The position numbers and the translations under genes were made by a program. The notes beneath the pieces are model-generated. The model did no database searches. It was not told the origin of the DNA and worked only from the letters and a program-made list of their open reading frames with translations. Source: Stutzerimonas nitrititolerans (GTDB lineage Bacteria; Pseudomonadota; Gammaproteobacteria; Pseudomonadales; Pseudomonadaceae). Taken from it: a stretch of DNA of 64,000 bases. The stretch is from the NCBI RefSeq assembly GCF_003696285.1, contig NZ_RFFL01000005.1, positions 240,750 through 304,749 on the forward strand. Reading direction: 5' to 3'. Shown piece by piece: positions 8,196 through 16,620 of this stretch. Every line of letters begins with the position of its first letter. Positions within the stretch are counted from its first letter, which is position 1.

Positions 8196-8987
8196 TCACA
8201 ACCCTGGCGTCGGTCCGGCCTGGGTACGCTGGGTGTCGGTGCGTTCAGCCTCGTGCCTGACCTGGTCGACGACTTCCTGGCCCATTTCCGTGGCTTTCTG
8301 GTAGCCCTCTTCCGCCTTGTGGCGGAGCCTGTCGGTCATTCTGTCACTGGCCTGGCCCAGCAACTCGTCTTCACGCCGGGTCGGCGGTACCGAGGCAGCC
8401 AGCAATGCGCCCAGTGCAATGCCGATCGCACCCAGCGCCAGCGGCTGTTCGGTGAGCAGATGGTTGAAGCCGCCGCGGGCGCGATCGGCCTGGTGTCGCA
8501 GGCTGTCCGCAGCCTGCCGGCTGCCGTCTCGAACGCGGTGGCTGGCCTCGGTGACCGAGGCGGACACGTTGTGTCCCATCTGGCTGGTCCTGTCGCGCAC
8601 ATCGGCTCCTTGGTGCTTCAGGCCGGAGAACGTGTCTGCAAGCCTGTCCTTCGACTCGGCCAATTTGTCCTTCACCGAGGTTCCGCTGGTACTGGCGATA
8701 TGCGGCCGCGGTTGGCGGTTCTGCCCCGCCATCAACCAGATCAGCCCGATGGAGGTCAGCACGGTGGGAACCGGGTTGGCCTTGACGGTGTTGCTGAGGT
8801 TGCTGAAGAACTCGCCGCTTCCACCCTTGACGTAGCCCAGCGCGGTGTCGATGAGTTCGCCGGGAGACAGTTTGTTTTCCAGTGCATGCACGATGTCGCT
8901 GATCTCGGCACGCTGCTGGTCGATTTCGCGCTCGAGGACCGCGGGGTCCTTCTGCGCTTCGGCGTTGATCTGGTTACCTGTACTCAT
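8196..8987 (-). CDS. DUF3618-domain membrane protein
   Basis: A 263-residue protein. Residues 15-65 carry the DUF3618 pattern (AVLEREIDQQRAEISDIVHALENKLSP), and one hydrophobic segment follows near residue 80. A long Ala/Gln/Arg-rich amphipathic region looks like a coiled coil, and a second hydrophobic segment (LALGAIGIALGALLAA) lies near residue 190. Such proteins are membrane-associated and linked to stress or stationary phase. Its start overlaps the end of the holin-like gene by 4 bp, and that gene overlaps the next by 4 bp, so the three form one tightly coupled unit. The biochemical role is unknown. Confidence 0.8.
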   Translation of the reverse strand: MSTGNQINAEAQKDPAVLEREIDQQRAEISDIVHALENKLSPGELIDTALGYVKGGSGEFFSNLSNTVKANPVPTVLTSIGLIWLMAGQNRQPRPHIASTSGTSVKDKLAESKDRLADTFSGLKHQGADVRDRTSQMGHNVSASVTEASHRVRDGSRQAADSLRHQADRARGGFNHLLTEQPLALGAIGIALGALLAASVPPTRREDELLGQASDRMTDRLRHKAEEGYQKATEMGQEVVDQVRHEAERTDTQRTQAGPTPGL

Positions 8988-9415
8988 GACGTGTGCCCCC
9001 TCACGGCTTCTTTATCCTTGTTCATCGAGTGAATGGTGCGCTCGGGTTTGAAGGACGACGCCTCGAATTTTTTCTTGCCGGCCGAAACCATGATCAGGCC
9101 TATCACCGTCACCACGCCGCCGACGATCAGGGCGGCCAGCCAGGGGGCCATCACCGTGCTCAGGCCATAAACCGCTGACATCAGCAGGATGATGAAACCA
9201 CCCATCAACACCGCGCCACCGGTTGCGACACTGGCGGCGCCCGCCTTGGTCGCACGGATCGACTCGCTCAGTTCGGCCTTGGCCAGCGCCAGTTCCTTGG
9301 TTACCAGCGAGGGCACCTCATGAGTCAGCTGGCGCAGCAGACCACCCACCGAGCTGTCGTTCTGCGGGGGCATGGCCGGATCGTGCGGTGTATTCACTTT
9401 GCGTTGTTCGCTCAT
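8984..9415 (-). CDS. Phage holin family (DUF1469/YqjE-like) membrane protein
   Basis: A 143-residue protein with an N-terminal amphipathic helix (GGLLRQLTHEVPSLVTKELALAKAE), two adjacent hydrophobic segments (about residues 60-85 and 90-112), and a basic C-terminal tail. The arrangement matches the Phage_holin_3_6/YqjE family, whose members are mostly chromosomal housekeeping membrane proteins and not lysis holins. In enterobacteria yqjE lies beside the DUF883 genes yqjD and elaB; here it lies between a DUF3618 protein and a related hydrophilic protein, which is the same style of cluster. A 4-bp overlap at both ends indicates translational coupling. Confidence 0.85.
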   Translation of the reverse strand: MSEQRKVNTPHDPAMPPQNDSSVGGLLRQLTHEVPSLVTKELALAKAELSESIRATKAGAASVATGGAVLMGGFIILLMSAVYGLSTVMAPWLAALIVGGVVTVIGLIMVSAGKKKFEASSFKPERTIHSMNKDKEAVRGHTS

Positions 9416-10194
9416 GGGTAGAGCCCTCCGTCTTTGCCTTTGCCATAGTGGCCGGCCGACCCGGCGCCTGTATCGCTACCCGGCGTGGCGTGCATGCCCA
9501 GGCCAGCAGCGGTGTCGGTCTGGCCCAGGCCTGTGCCGGATGGGCGGCTCGTTGTGTGGGAGGTAGCGGTGGACGCGGCGCCTGCATTGCTGATGCTGCC
9601 GACGGTGCCGCCAGGCTCGCCGCTGTCGAGGTGCTCATTGATTTCATGTTGGCTGGGAAGATGATCATCGGCGCGTCCCGAACGATCAGCGAACCGCCTC
9701 GAACCATTCCCGTGGTGATAATCGTCCTCCGTGTGCCGGCTGGATGCGCGGGCGAAGCGGGTCAGACCGAAACCAAGGGCGATGCTGCCGGTGATGAACA
9801 AGGCGGGATTGTCACGCGCAAGCCGATTCACCTCGCCGAACAGCTGATCGACGCTTTTGCCGCGCAGGTCGTCGGCAAGCTTGACCATGCTCTGCGCCAT
9901 GTCGGCAACGTAATGCGACAGGCCCGTCTGATCCTGGCTCTCGAGTTCCGCGGCAGCCGCCTTGGCGCCTTGGGCGACCTTCTCGATCTCGGCGGCGGCC
10001 GTGTCGCGATAGCTGTCCAGTTGCTCCTTGCCCTGCGCCTTGACCTGCTCGGCCGCCTCCCTGGCCTTGTGCTTGGCATCCTGCGTCACGTGTTCGAGAT
10101 CCTGGCTGGCGGGGTTCGAAGCGGAGACAGGCGTCGCCGGGCCGCTTCTGGGTTGGCCGCCGTAACCTGTGATTTCTTCGTCGGGTGTCGTCAT
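9412..10194 (-). CDS. Hydrophilic stress-type protein with one membrane segment
   Basis: A 260-residue protein resembling proteins annotated as nutrient-deprivation-induced. The N-terminal half is charged, Ala/Lys/Gln-rich and helical (HVTQDAKHKAREAAEQVKAQ), like DUF883/LEA proteins. One hydrophobic segment (ALFITGSIALGFGLTRFA) lies near residue 130. The C-terminal half is Gly/Ser/Thr-rich and probably disordered. The ATG at 10194 is preferred because AAAGGTGA lies upstream; an in-frame start 20 codons earlier has no such site. It is first in the coupled set with the holin-like and DUF3618 genes. No enzymatic motif is visible. Confidence 0.75.
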   Translation of the reverse strand: MTTPDEEITGYGGQPRSGPATPVSASNPASQDLEHVTQDAKHKAREAAEQVKAQGKEQLDSYRDTAAAEIEKVAQGAKAAAAELESQDQTGLSHYVADMAQSMVKLADDLRGKSVDQLFGEVNRLARDNPALFITGSIALGFGLTRFARASSRHTEDDYHHGNGSRRFADRSGRADDHLPSQHEINEHLDSGEPGGTVGSISNAGAASTATSHTTSRPSGTGLGQTDTAAGLGMHATPGSDTGAGSAGHYGKGKDGGLYP

Positions 10195-10424
10195 CTGATT
10201 CACCTTTGCATGGCTTGGCCGCAAGACCAGGTTTGTCGGAACACAGCGCCGCACCGAGGCAGTGACCGTGCAGTTTCAATGCATACATAAAAGGTGACCG
10301 GGGCAGGTATTTTCAGTTCCATCATGCCGATGTAACGCTATCCGGCCGTCTAGACGGGCTCGTCCGGTCCCGTTGCGGCTGGCGGAAGGCGGGCTTCGGT
10401 ATTTGCTGAAGGCATTTTCCTGAC

Positions 10425-10452
10425 GAAAAAAAACGGGCCCGAAGGCCCGTTC
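10425..10452 (-). terminator. Intrinsic terminator of the GH5 gene
   Basis: On the minus strand ACGGGCC-TTCG-GGCCCGT followed by eight T residues, 25-50 bp beyond the stop of the triple-repeat glycosidase gene. Confidence 0.9.
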
Positions 10453-10476
10453 TGGTGTCGCATTGCTAGACCGTTA

Positions 10477-12588
10477 TTACTGCAGCGGCCCGATGCTGGT
10501 GCAGCTGTTGGCTGCGGCTGCGTGCTTGGTGAGGATCGGCAGCTGTGGGCGATACGAACCGCTCAGGGTATCCAGCGAGAGCACATACTCGCCCCACCAC
10601 GGACCGGCAGCCCAGTAAGTCATCGGAATGCAGTTCTGGCGCAGGTAGCTCAGCAGGTTGTCCATCGCCACCATCGCAGATGGCGAGAAGTCCGGCACGC
10701 CATGCTCACCGATGTAACCGCGCAGCTTGTTGGCTTTCAGCCATTCAACGAAGGGCTTGACGCGCTCCACGCCAAGGTTTGCGGCGAATTTCTCGTTACG
10801 GTCGGCGTAGTTACCCGAGTAGTCCTTGTCCAGGTACATGTGCGCTTCATAAACCAGGTTGTTCTTCGGGTCGCGCATCCAGGGGCTGTTGACCAGCGTG
10901 GTGTTGTACTTCGGGAAGTGGTAGGCGCTCGAGTAGCGGTCACCGGCGATGTAGATCCAGCGCTTGCCATCCACCGTGCGAATGGCCTTCGCCGCTGCTT
11001 CAGCCGCTTGCGGCCACAGCCCGTTGGTGGAGTAAGGCTCGTTCATCAGGCCGTAACCGTCCACAGCCGGGTGGTTCACCACTTTCTGCGCGATCTGCTT
11101 CCAGACGCCGGCGAAAGAGTCGATCGGAACGTCCTTGCTGCCAATCAGCTTGTCGTAGTAGCGGTAGTAGTTGTGCAGATCCAGGATCACCTTGACGCCA
11201 TGCTTCTGGGCGAAATCGAGTGACTGCATCAGGCGAGCAAGCTCGGCGGAATCCAGGCTGGTATTCAGCTTCGGCTGGATACGCTCCCAGACGAACGGCA
11301 GGCGCACCAGGTCCATACCCTTGTCCGCGTACTTCTTGTAGTACGACTCTTCCGGATAGGAATAATGCTTGCCGTAAACCCCCGGCAGCGCGACATGCGC
11401 ACCGAAACCGGCCGCGGACAGGTTCACACCCACCAGGCGCACGGAGCCATCGCCGGGCTTGCCAGCGGGCGGCGTGATTTCCGGGTTCGGCGCGGGTGCG
11501 GGTGCAGGCGCTTCCACCGCACCGGACGAGCTGATCACCGAAACGGTTTTCGGATAACCATGCCGGCTACTGTCGAGCGTGGCACCGTCCAGGAATACGC
11601 TCATGTTGCTGCCATTGAGCTGGGCCTTGGTGATCTTGCGAACCTGCCCGTCGGCCAGCTTCACGGAAGCACCCACCACGAACGACTTCTGGTTGGCCGC
11701 AGTCGCCGCGATGGTAAAGCCGGCAGATTGCCGCCAGAGGCCATTCACCCAATGCTCGTTGGTGTAGTTGTTCAGGCCGCTGGAAACGGAAGTCTCGGGA
11801 GCAGGCGTAGGCGTCGGTGCCGGATTCGGCGCCGGTGCTGGCGTGCTGACAGAGCCTGACTGCGTGGCGAGCTTGTTCGGCGCACCCGCGATATTGCCGT
11901 CGAGCGCGGCACCGTCCATGAACACGCTCAGGTTGCTACCGACCTGTTGTACCTTGGTGATCTTGCGCGTCTTGCCGTCGGCCGTCTTGACGGCAACGCC
12001 GACTTTGAAGGCAGACTTGCTGGCATCCGTCGCGGCGATGGAGACACCGGGCGACTTTCTCCAGACGCCATTCAGCCAATCGCTGTTGCTGAAGTTGTTG
12101 ATCGACGCCGAATAGCTGATGCCACTCGGTGCTTCGCTACCAGGCTTCGAAACCTCGGGAGCAGGAACCACCGGAGCAGGAGAAGTATCTGCTGCGCTGG
12201 AAACAGTGCTGACGGTCTTGGGCGCGCCAACTTTCTTGCCGTCGAGAAGAGCGCCATCTACGTATACGCTCAGGTTCACACCGACTTTGAATACTTTGGT
12301 GATCTTGCGGACCTGGCCATCTGCAAACTTGATGTAAGTGCCAGGCTTGAAAGCAGCGATAGAAGCGGTAGTCGCCGGCACGGACAGACCTGCGGTCGTT
12401 TTCCAGATACCGTTGACGAAGTCGCTGCTATTGAACTTGTTGATTGGCGAGGTGAATGCAGCAGCTGCAGAAGCTGTATTAACAGCCGCATGAGCCTCAC
12501 CGGTAACTGCGACAGTACCCAATACTGCAGCCATGGCGACAGAAGCCGCGAGAACTTTGCGGGCACCAGAAAAAACATTGATGGACAT
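10477..12588 (-). CDS. Secreted GH5 glycosidase with three N-terminal ~80-residue repeats
   Basis: A 703-residue exported protein. A signal peptide ends near residue 35 (GEAHAA). Three copies of one ~80-residue domain follow (about 48-128, 161-241, 271-353), joined by Pro/Ala-rich linkers. Each copy runs N-x2-W/F-x-N-G-x-W, P/A-G-x-x-x-A-T, V-K-x-A-D-G-x-x-R-K-I-T, S-V-x-x-D-G-A-x-L-D. The C-terminal catalytic domain (385-703) is glycoside hydrolase family 5, with the acid/base Glu517 in GLMNEP and the nucleophile Glu628 in YIGEHG. I do not recognise the repeat; a polysaccharide- or surface-binding role is inferred. The gene sits at the end of the exopolysaccharide locus, has its own leader and terminator, and is paralogous to the gene at 43387. 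The substrate is likely a beta-glycan, perhaps the locus's own polymer. Confidence 0.9.
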   Translation of the reverse strand: MSINVFSGARKVLAASVAMAAVLGTVAVTGEAHAAVNTASAAAAFTSPINKFNSSDFVNGIWKTTAGLSVPATTASIAAFKPGTYIKFADGQVRKITKVFKVGVNLSVYVDGALLDGKKVGAPKTVSTVSSAADTSPAPVVPAPEVSKPGSEAPSGISYSASINNFSNSDWLNGVWRKSPGVSIAATDASKSAFKVGVAVKTADGKTRKITKVQQVGSNLSVFMDGAALDGNIAGAPNKLATQSGSVSTPAPAPNPAPTPTPAPETSVSSGLNNYTNEHWVNGLWRQSAGFTIAATAANQKSFVVGASVKLADGQVRKITKAQLNGSNMSVFLDGATLDSSRHGYPKTVSVISSSGAVEAPAPAPAPNPEITPPAGKPGDGSVRLVGVNLSAAGFGAHVALPGVYGKHYSYPEESYYKKYADKGMDLVRLPFVWERIQPKLNTSLDSAELARLMQSLDFAQKHGVKVILDLHNYYRYYDKLIGSKDVPIDSFAGVWKQIAQKVVNHPAVDGYGLMNEPYSTNGLWPQAAEAAAKAIRTVDGKRWIYIAGDRYSSAYHFPKYNTTLVNSPWMRDPKNNLVYEAHMYLDKDYSGNYADRNEKFAANLGVERVKPFVEWLKANKLRGYIGEHGVPDFSPSAMVAMDNLLSYLRQNCIPMTYWAAGPWWGEYVLSLDTLSGSYRPQLPILTKHAAAANSCTSIGPLQ

Positions 12589-12644
12589 GCCGTCTCTCCG
12601 GAACTTAATACTTCTAAAGGCGGAGCCGATAAAAAAGTAGCGGG
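12589..12644 (-). promoter_or_regulatory. Conserved 5' leader shared with the GH5 gene at 43387
   Basis: Reading toward the ATG, this region has CCGC, a T-rich run, GGC/GCC arms and the block TATTAAGTTCCGGAGA ahead of the start. The same order of elements precedes the paralogue at 43333-43386. The GGAG inside the block is the ribosome-binding site. Conservation outside the coding region suggests shared post-transcriptional control or recent duplication. Confidence 0.6.
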
Positions 12645-13082
12645 AGTTGATAAAGTCGTGCGGGCGCTTACTTGCGGAGTTATCTCAATCTGCGTAACCG
12701 AACGAGCCACTTTGCAACCTGTCCGGCCTGCTGTTCCAGCGAGCCATCCCGTTGCGTGGCGGCTTTATAATAGGTTTCCTGAAAGAATGGAAATTTCTCG
12801 CCAGCAAAATATCGCCAAAGTACCGTCACGGAAACGGCAAAGATATTAATGTGCTATTAGCACGTGGCGCTTCGCCAGTGCCAAAATCGGCAAACGAAGC
12901 CCTTTAACACGTTGCGCAACGGCGCTGAACGGCGTCATTTTTTTGAATGGCTGCATATTGAAGGCTTAAGTCTTACTATTACTTCCCGACGAACGGTGGC
13001 GTTTCCAACGCCTTCTCCATGTCTCAAATTCATTGATAAAAGCCGTTGCGTTTAACAAGCGAAACGTAAAAGGAGGCATTCA
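12645..13082. other. Divergent intergenic region, promoters not resolved
   Basis: About 440 bp between the GH5 gene and the DUF2945 gene. A plus-strand TATAAT lies at 12766-12771 without a good -35. AT-rich patches occur near 12840-12860 and 12970-12990. No gene or RNA was recognised. AAAGGAGG just before 13083 is the ribosome-binding site of the DUF2945 gene. Confidence 0.4.
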
Positions 13083-13295
13083 ATGAGCCATTCATTCAAA
13101 GTTGGCGATCATGTTCGGTGGAACTCCGAAGCAGGATTTGTCAGCGGGAAGATTATCAAGGTGCATACCGCCGACACCGACTACAAAGGACATCGGCGTC
13201 GGGCCAGTCCGGAAGAGCCCCAATATGAGATCAAGAGCGACAAGACCGATCACGTCGCGATGCACAAGGGGAGCGCGCTCAAGAAGCTCGATTGA
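13083..13295 (+). CDS. DUF2945 (HVA1-type Tudor-like) small protein
   Basis: A 70-residue protein of the DUF2945 family. It opens with FKVGDHVRWNSEAGFVSGKI, the hypervirulence-associated-protein (HVA1) Tudor/SH3-like beta barrel, and continues with YKGHRRRASPEEPQYEIKSDKT and a terminal MHKGSALKKL, all in family order and at family length. AAAGGAGG precedes the ATG at a good distance. It is transcribed divergently from the GH5 gene. Function is unknown; members are widespread small cytosolic proteins. Confidence 0.9.
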   Translation: MSHSFKVGDHVRWNSEAGFVSGKIIKVHTADTDYKGHRRRASPEEPQYEIKSDKTDHVAMHKGSALKKLD

Positions 13296-13446
13296 CGGAC
13301 AAGGCTACCGCCATGCCTGTCTATCAGGCGTGGCGATCGAAGGGCATTGATGATGAGTGGCGGGACGCTCAGCCGTGCTGGGGTTATGGCTGGAGCGCAA
13401 GCAGGGATGTGACGGCACCCGTTCGGCGCCGTACGGAGGAAGGGAG

Positions 13447-13472
13447 GAAAGAACGGCACCCTATCGGTGCCC
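13447..13472 (-). terminator. Possible terminator at the end of the polysaccharide operon
   Basis: On the minus strand GGCACC-GATA-GGGTGCC followed by GTTCTTTCC, about 50 bp beyond the stop of the GT26 gene. The stem is short and the T-run is interrupted, so this is tentative. Confidence 0.4.
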
Positions 13473-13522
13473 TGGTGTAATGCCTTGCCGCCTCATGGCG
13501 GCAGCGCGAAGCGTTCAGCCGT

Positions 13523-14317
13523 TCAAGGCTCACGCTCCAGCACGTTCCAGTCACCACCATTGCGCTGTTTGCCGAAGGCATTGCGCGACAGATAGTAGAA
13601 GAACAACGGAATACCCAACGCATAGCGCTTGAACAAGCGGCGCGGTTCGATCAGCAGGCGGAACAGCCATTCAAGCCCGAAACGCCTCATCAGCAAGGGC
13701 GCACGGGGAAAGCGCTGAGCGGCAAAATCCAGAATCGCACCGCCGCAGATCAGCAAGGCGGGCGTATCCAGAGCGTCGCGCAACTGAACGGCGATCTGCT
13801 CCTGCTTGGGCATCCCCATTGCCAGCACGATGATGGGGAAGCGCCCCTTTACGTGCCTTGAGGTCACGAACTGCAGATAATCGCCAGACTTCTGAAAGCC
13901 ATCCAGCGCATGGAAGGGCCGATCACCGAACAGTTCCCTGGCACCATCGCTCAACCAGGGTTCCTGGGTACCCAGCGCAAACAACTCATAGTGATCTTCC
14001 GAGTCCCCGACAAAGTCCTCTATCAAGCGGGGAATGAAATCCGAACCATTCAGATTGGCCTTCGGCTCCACGCCATTGAGCAGGCAGGCCATCTTTATCC
14101 CGACGCCATCACGCAACAGATAATTGACCTCGAAGAAACTTTCATAAATCTTCGGATGGCGCTGCGCAATGTTGTAAGCATGCTGATTCAAGAAACCGAG
14201 AATCGTCGGCGTCTCGCGTTTACGCAACTCTGTCATCAGCGAACCAGTATCAGCCTCATCCAGTAGTTTAAGCTTCCCTATCAAAGGATCCATCCTTCTG
14301 GTGAGCGAGTTTTTCAT
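13523..14317 (-). CDS. WecB/TagA/CpsF-family (GT26) glycosyltransferase
   Basis: A 264-residue protein of glycosyltransferase family 26. Diagnostic elements are LGFLNQHAYNIAQ near the start, YLLRDGVGIKMAC (the family D-G-x-G acceptor-site region), LNGSDFIPRL, and PIIVLAMGMPKQEQIA (the GxPxQE motif). The C-terminus RFGLEWLFRLLIEPRRLFKRYALG is the family's membrane-association tail. Enzymes of this type add ManNAcA, ManNAc, glucose or glucuronate to a lipid-linked sugar. The ATG at 14317 is favoured over the longer open frame because AGAGAAG precedes it. It is the last minus-strand gene of the exopolysaccharide locus, separated from the PRT-HAD gene by a plus-strand GH5 gene. Confidence 0.9.
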   Translation of the reverse strand: MKNSLTRRMDPLIGKLKLLDEADTGSLMTELRKRETPTILGFLNQHAYNIAQRHPKIYESFFEVNYLLRDGVGIKMACLLNGVEPKANLNGSDFIPRLIEDFVGDSEDHYELFALGTQEPWLSDGARELFGDRPFHALDGFQKSGDYLQFVTSRHVKGRFPIIVLAMGMPKQEQIAVQLRDALDTPALLICGGAILDFAAQRFPRAPLLMRRFGLEWLFRLLIEPRRLFKRYALGIPLFFYYLSRNAFGKQRNGGDWNVLEREP

Positions 14318-14492
14318 AAATGACTTCTCTGTTTTAAATTCACTTCCAACCGGCCTGATACTCCACCGGGCGAGTCTTCCTGCCATTCAAGGCGAGCAGT
14401 TCATGGAAAAAACTGAACAAAGCGCTTCGCTGCAGGACAAACGAAACTGTTGCAACTTTCAGCGACACCCCGACAGATGACGAGGCATGGCC

Positions 14493-15539
14493 ATGAAAGG
14501 AATAGGTAGCATTTCCCGGAAAGCGAAACGGACGCTCGCCGGTATCGCACTGATAGCCACCAGCGCGGGTGCGCAGGCAGAGGCCATCGACCTGATAGGC
14601 CTCAACATCGGCGGAGCCGCGTTCGCCGGCGGCATCTATCCCGGCAAGTACAAGACCAACTACTTCTTCCCCGCCCCCGATTACCTGCAGCAATGGAAGG
14701 ACAAGGGCATACGCACCATTCGCTTTCCGATCCTGTGGGAGCGCCTGCAATGGGAGCTGAACGAGGAACTGAACGAGGATTACGCCTCGCTGATCGACGG
14801 GGTGCTCGAGCAGGCTGCCGAGCACGACATGCGCGTCATCCTCGATATCCACAACTATGCACGCTACAAGAAACAGAAGATCGGCTCCGAGCAGGTACCC
14901 ATCTCGGCCTACGAGGACCTTCTCGAGCGAATCGCCAGGCGCTGGAAGGACAGCGAGGGGCTCTACGCCTACGACATCATGAACGAGCCCCACGGCGTGG
15001 ACGAATACTGGCCGGCCGCCGCCCAGGCCGGGATCGATGCGATACGCAAGCATGATCGCGAGCGCCCGCTGCTCATCGAAGGCAACTTCTGGTCCAGCAG
15101 CTACCTCTGGCGCAAGTACAACGACCCGCTCCTGCAGCTGAAGGACCCCGCCGACAAGCTGATCTTCTCGGCGCACCTGTATGTCGATAAGCACGGCAAC
15201 GGCCTGTACAAGGACCCACTGCCGGACGATTTCGACACCATGGTCGGCGTGAAAAGAGCCAGGCCCTTCGTCGAATGGCTTATCGAGCATGGCCGTAAAG
15301 GTCATATCGGTGAGTTTGGCGTCCCCGGTGACGACCCCCGCCTGCTGGAAGCGATGGATAATCTCCTGTCGTACCTGCAGCAGCATTGCATACCCATGAA
15401 CTACTGGGCCGCCGGCAAGGCCTGGGGCAATTACAAGCTCTCGGTCGAGCCGAAGGACGGCAAGGACCGTCCGCAGTGGGCAGTACTCGAGAAGTACGTT
15501 GGCCAAGGCGACTGCCAGGCAATCGGACCACGGGGCTGA
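14493..15539 (+). CDS. Secreted GH5 glycosidase, catalytic domain only
   Basis: A 348-residue exported enzyme. A signal peptide (KAKRTLAGIALIATSAGAQA) is cleaved near residue 29 and is followed directly by a GH5 catalytic domain without the repeats seen in the other two GH5 genes. The acid/base is Glu165 in DIMNEP and the nucleophile Glu274 in HIGEFG. FPILWERLQWELN and MNYWAAGKAWG match the paralogues. Of two in-frame ATGs (14487, 14493) the second has GAGG at proper spacing. The gene lies on the plus strand inside the minus-strand exopolysaccharide operon. A role in trimming or releasing the polymer made by the surrounding genes is inferred, by analogy with other export loci that carry hydrolases. 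Confidence 0.9.
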   Translation: MKGIGSISRKAKRTLAGIALIATSAGAQAEAIDLIGLNIGGAAFAGGIYPGKYKTNYFFPAPDYLQQWKDKGIRTIRFPILWERLQWELNEELNEDYASLIDGVLEQAAEHDMRVILDIHNYARYKKQKIGSEQVPISAYEDLLERIARRWKDSEGLYAYDIMNEPHGVDEYWPAAAQAGIDAIRKHDRERPLLIEGNFWSSSYLWRKYNDPLLQLKDPADKLIFSAHLYVDKHGNGLYKDPLPDDFDTMVGVKRARPFVEWLIEHGRKGHIGEFGVPGDDPRLLEAMDNLLSYLQQHCIPMNYWAAGKAWGNYKLSVEPKDGKDRPQWAVLEKYVGQGDCQAIGPRG

Positions 15540-15583
15540 ACACGGTTGCGGCCCGTGCGAAGAGGGTCGCATGCCTTACCTGC

Positions 15584-16564
15584 TCAAACCTTGGAAACCG
15601 GGGAGTCCGGCAACCAGCGAGAGATCCTCGATTTCACCCTGTTGAGCACCTTGCGTTTCAGGCTGTGGCTCTTGCGCACGATGTCGGCCTTCAGATTCGG
15701 CAACTGTCCCGGCAGGTACATCTCGTTGGTTTCGATGCAGTACACCGGCTTGCCGGTCAGGCGGGTGATCTCCAGCGCCTGGTTGACTTCGCTTTCGATG
15801 AACAAACGCGCCGCGGGATCCTTGCCGAACACCTCCGCCTTGAACTTGTGGTGCATGTTCAGCCGCCGCCGTTCCTCGGCGCTGGGCAGATCGAGCATGT
15901 GCAACTGGCCGTACTGAACGCCGTGCTTGTGCAGCCAGCGTTCGGTCTCTGGCCGGTACTTCTCCAGCCTGCTGGTAACCAGGTGGGCGACCTTCACCGA
16001 AGGGATGAACAGCGGTCGTGTATTGCAGAGGAAATCGAGGTAGCCCGGCCCATCGTCGTTTTCCTCCGCCGTCGGATCGACGCAGAGCACACCGTCGATA
16101 TCCAGACAGGCGTGGGCCAGAAGCGGGTGATGCATGATGTTCCATTCGAAGACGCGCGGCTGTTCCACCTCTTCGAAGTAGAGGTCGACCTGATGCCGGT
16201 TGTGCCTTTCCACGAACGCCGCCATGGTCACCACGGTCCCGCCATAGATGGCCTTGACCTGGTCGCAGGCGGCCCGCATCGAATTGCCCGTCGAAAGGCT
16301 GTCATCCACCAGCAGGATGGTGCGTGCTTCGTGCGGCTTGACCAGCTGGTCGTGCTTGTAGGCCCGCGTGTTGCCTTTCTTCAGGTCGTCGTTGCGAAGA
16401 AATGAATAAAGATCCGTCAACGGCAGATTGAGCTTGAGCGCGATGATGCTGGCGACCAGCATACCGCTGCGTGGAATACCGACAATCAGCTCGACATCAT
16501 TGGGCACCCTGCTGGCGAACCGCGAGCTAAGTTGCGATAGGTCGTTCAAGCCTCTGTATTTCAT
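15584..16564 (-). CDS. Phosphoribosyltransferase-HAD phosphatase-like fusion
   Basis: A 326-residue two-domain cytoplasmic protein. Residues 1-140 look like a type I phosphoribosyltransferase: ELIVGIPRSGML, then the PRPP-binding loop ILLVDDSLSTGNS at 83-95. From about residue 150 there is a HAD-like motif I, CLDIDGVLCVD (Asp155, Asp157), then a threonine/serine pair in HLVTSRLEKYRPETERWL as motif II. A C-terminal region ends basic. Neither half is full length for a housekeeping PRTase. It lies between the GT2 gene and the GT26 gene of the exopolysaccharide operon. No substrate can be assigned; making or salvaging an unusual nucleotide-linked donor is one possibility. Confidence 0.75.
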   Translation of the reverse strand: MKYRGLNDLSQLSSRFASRVPNDVELIVGIPRSGMLVASIIALKLNLPLTDLYSFLRNDDLKKGNTRAYKHDQLVKPHEARTILLVDDSLSTGNSMRAACDQVKAIYGGTVVTMAAFVERHNRHQVDLYFEEVEQPRVFEWNIMHHPLLAHACLDIDGVLCVDPTAEENDDGPGYLDFLCNTRPLFIPSVKVAHLVTSRLEKYRPETERWLHKHGVQYGQLHMLDLPSAEERRRLNMHHKFKAEVFGKDPAARLFIESEVNQALEITRLTGKPVYCIETNEMYLPGQLPNLKADIVRKSHSLKRKVLNRVKSRISRWLPDSPVSKV

Positions 16565-16620
16565 GGACCTCTCCTGTCCGCCGATTTTTGTTGTTGCTTT
16601 CTCCTGCTCCTCGAACCGCC

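Noticed and set aside
12870..12895. GG-N10-GC pattern on the minus strand resembling a sigma-54 promoter
   Set aside because: The -12 half reads AAGC in place of TTGC, it is about 290 bp from the gene, and the paralogous GH5 leader has no counterpart.
13292..13480. Open frame beginning with TTG that overlaps the stop of the DUF2945 gene
   Set aside because: No ribosome site, composition like random high-GC sequence, no recognisable domain.
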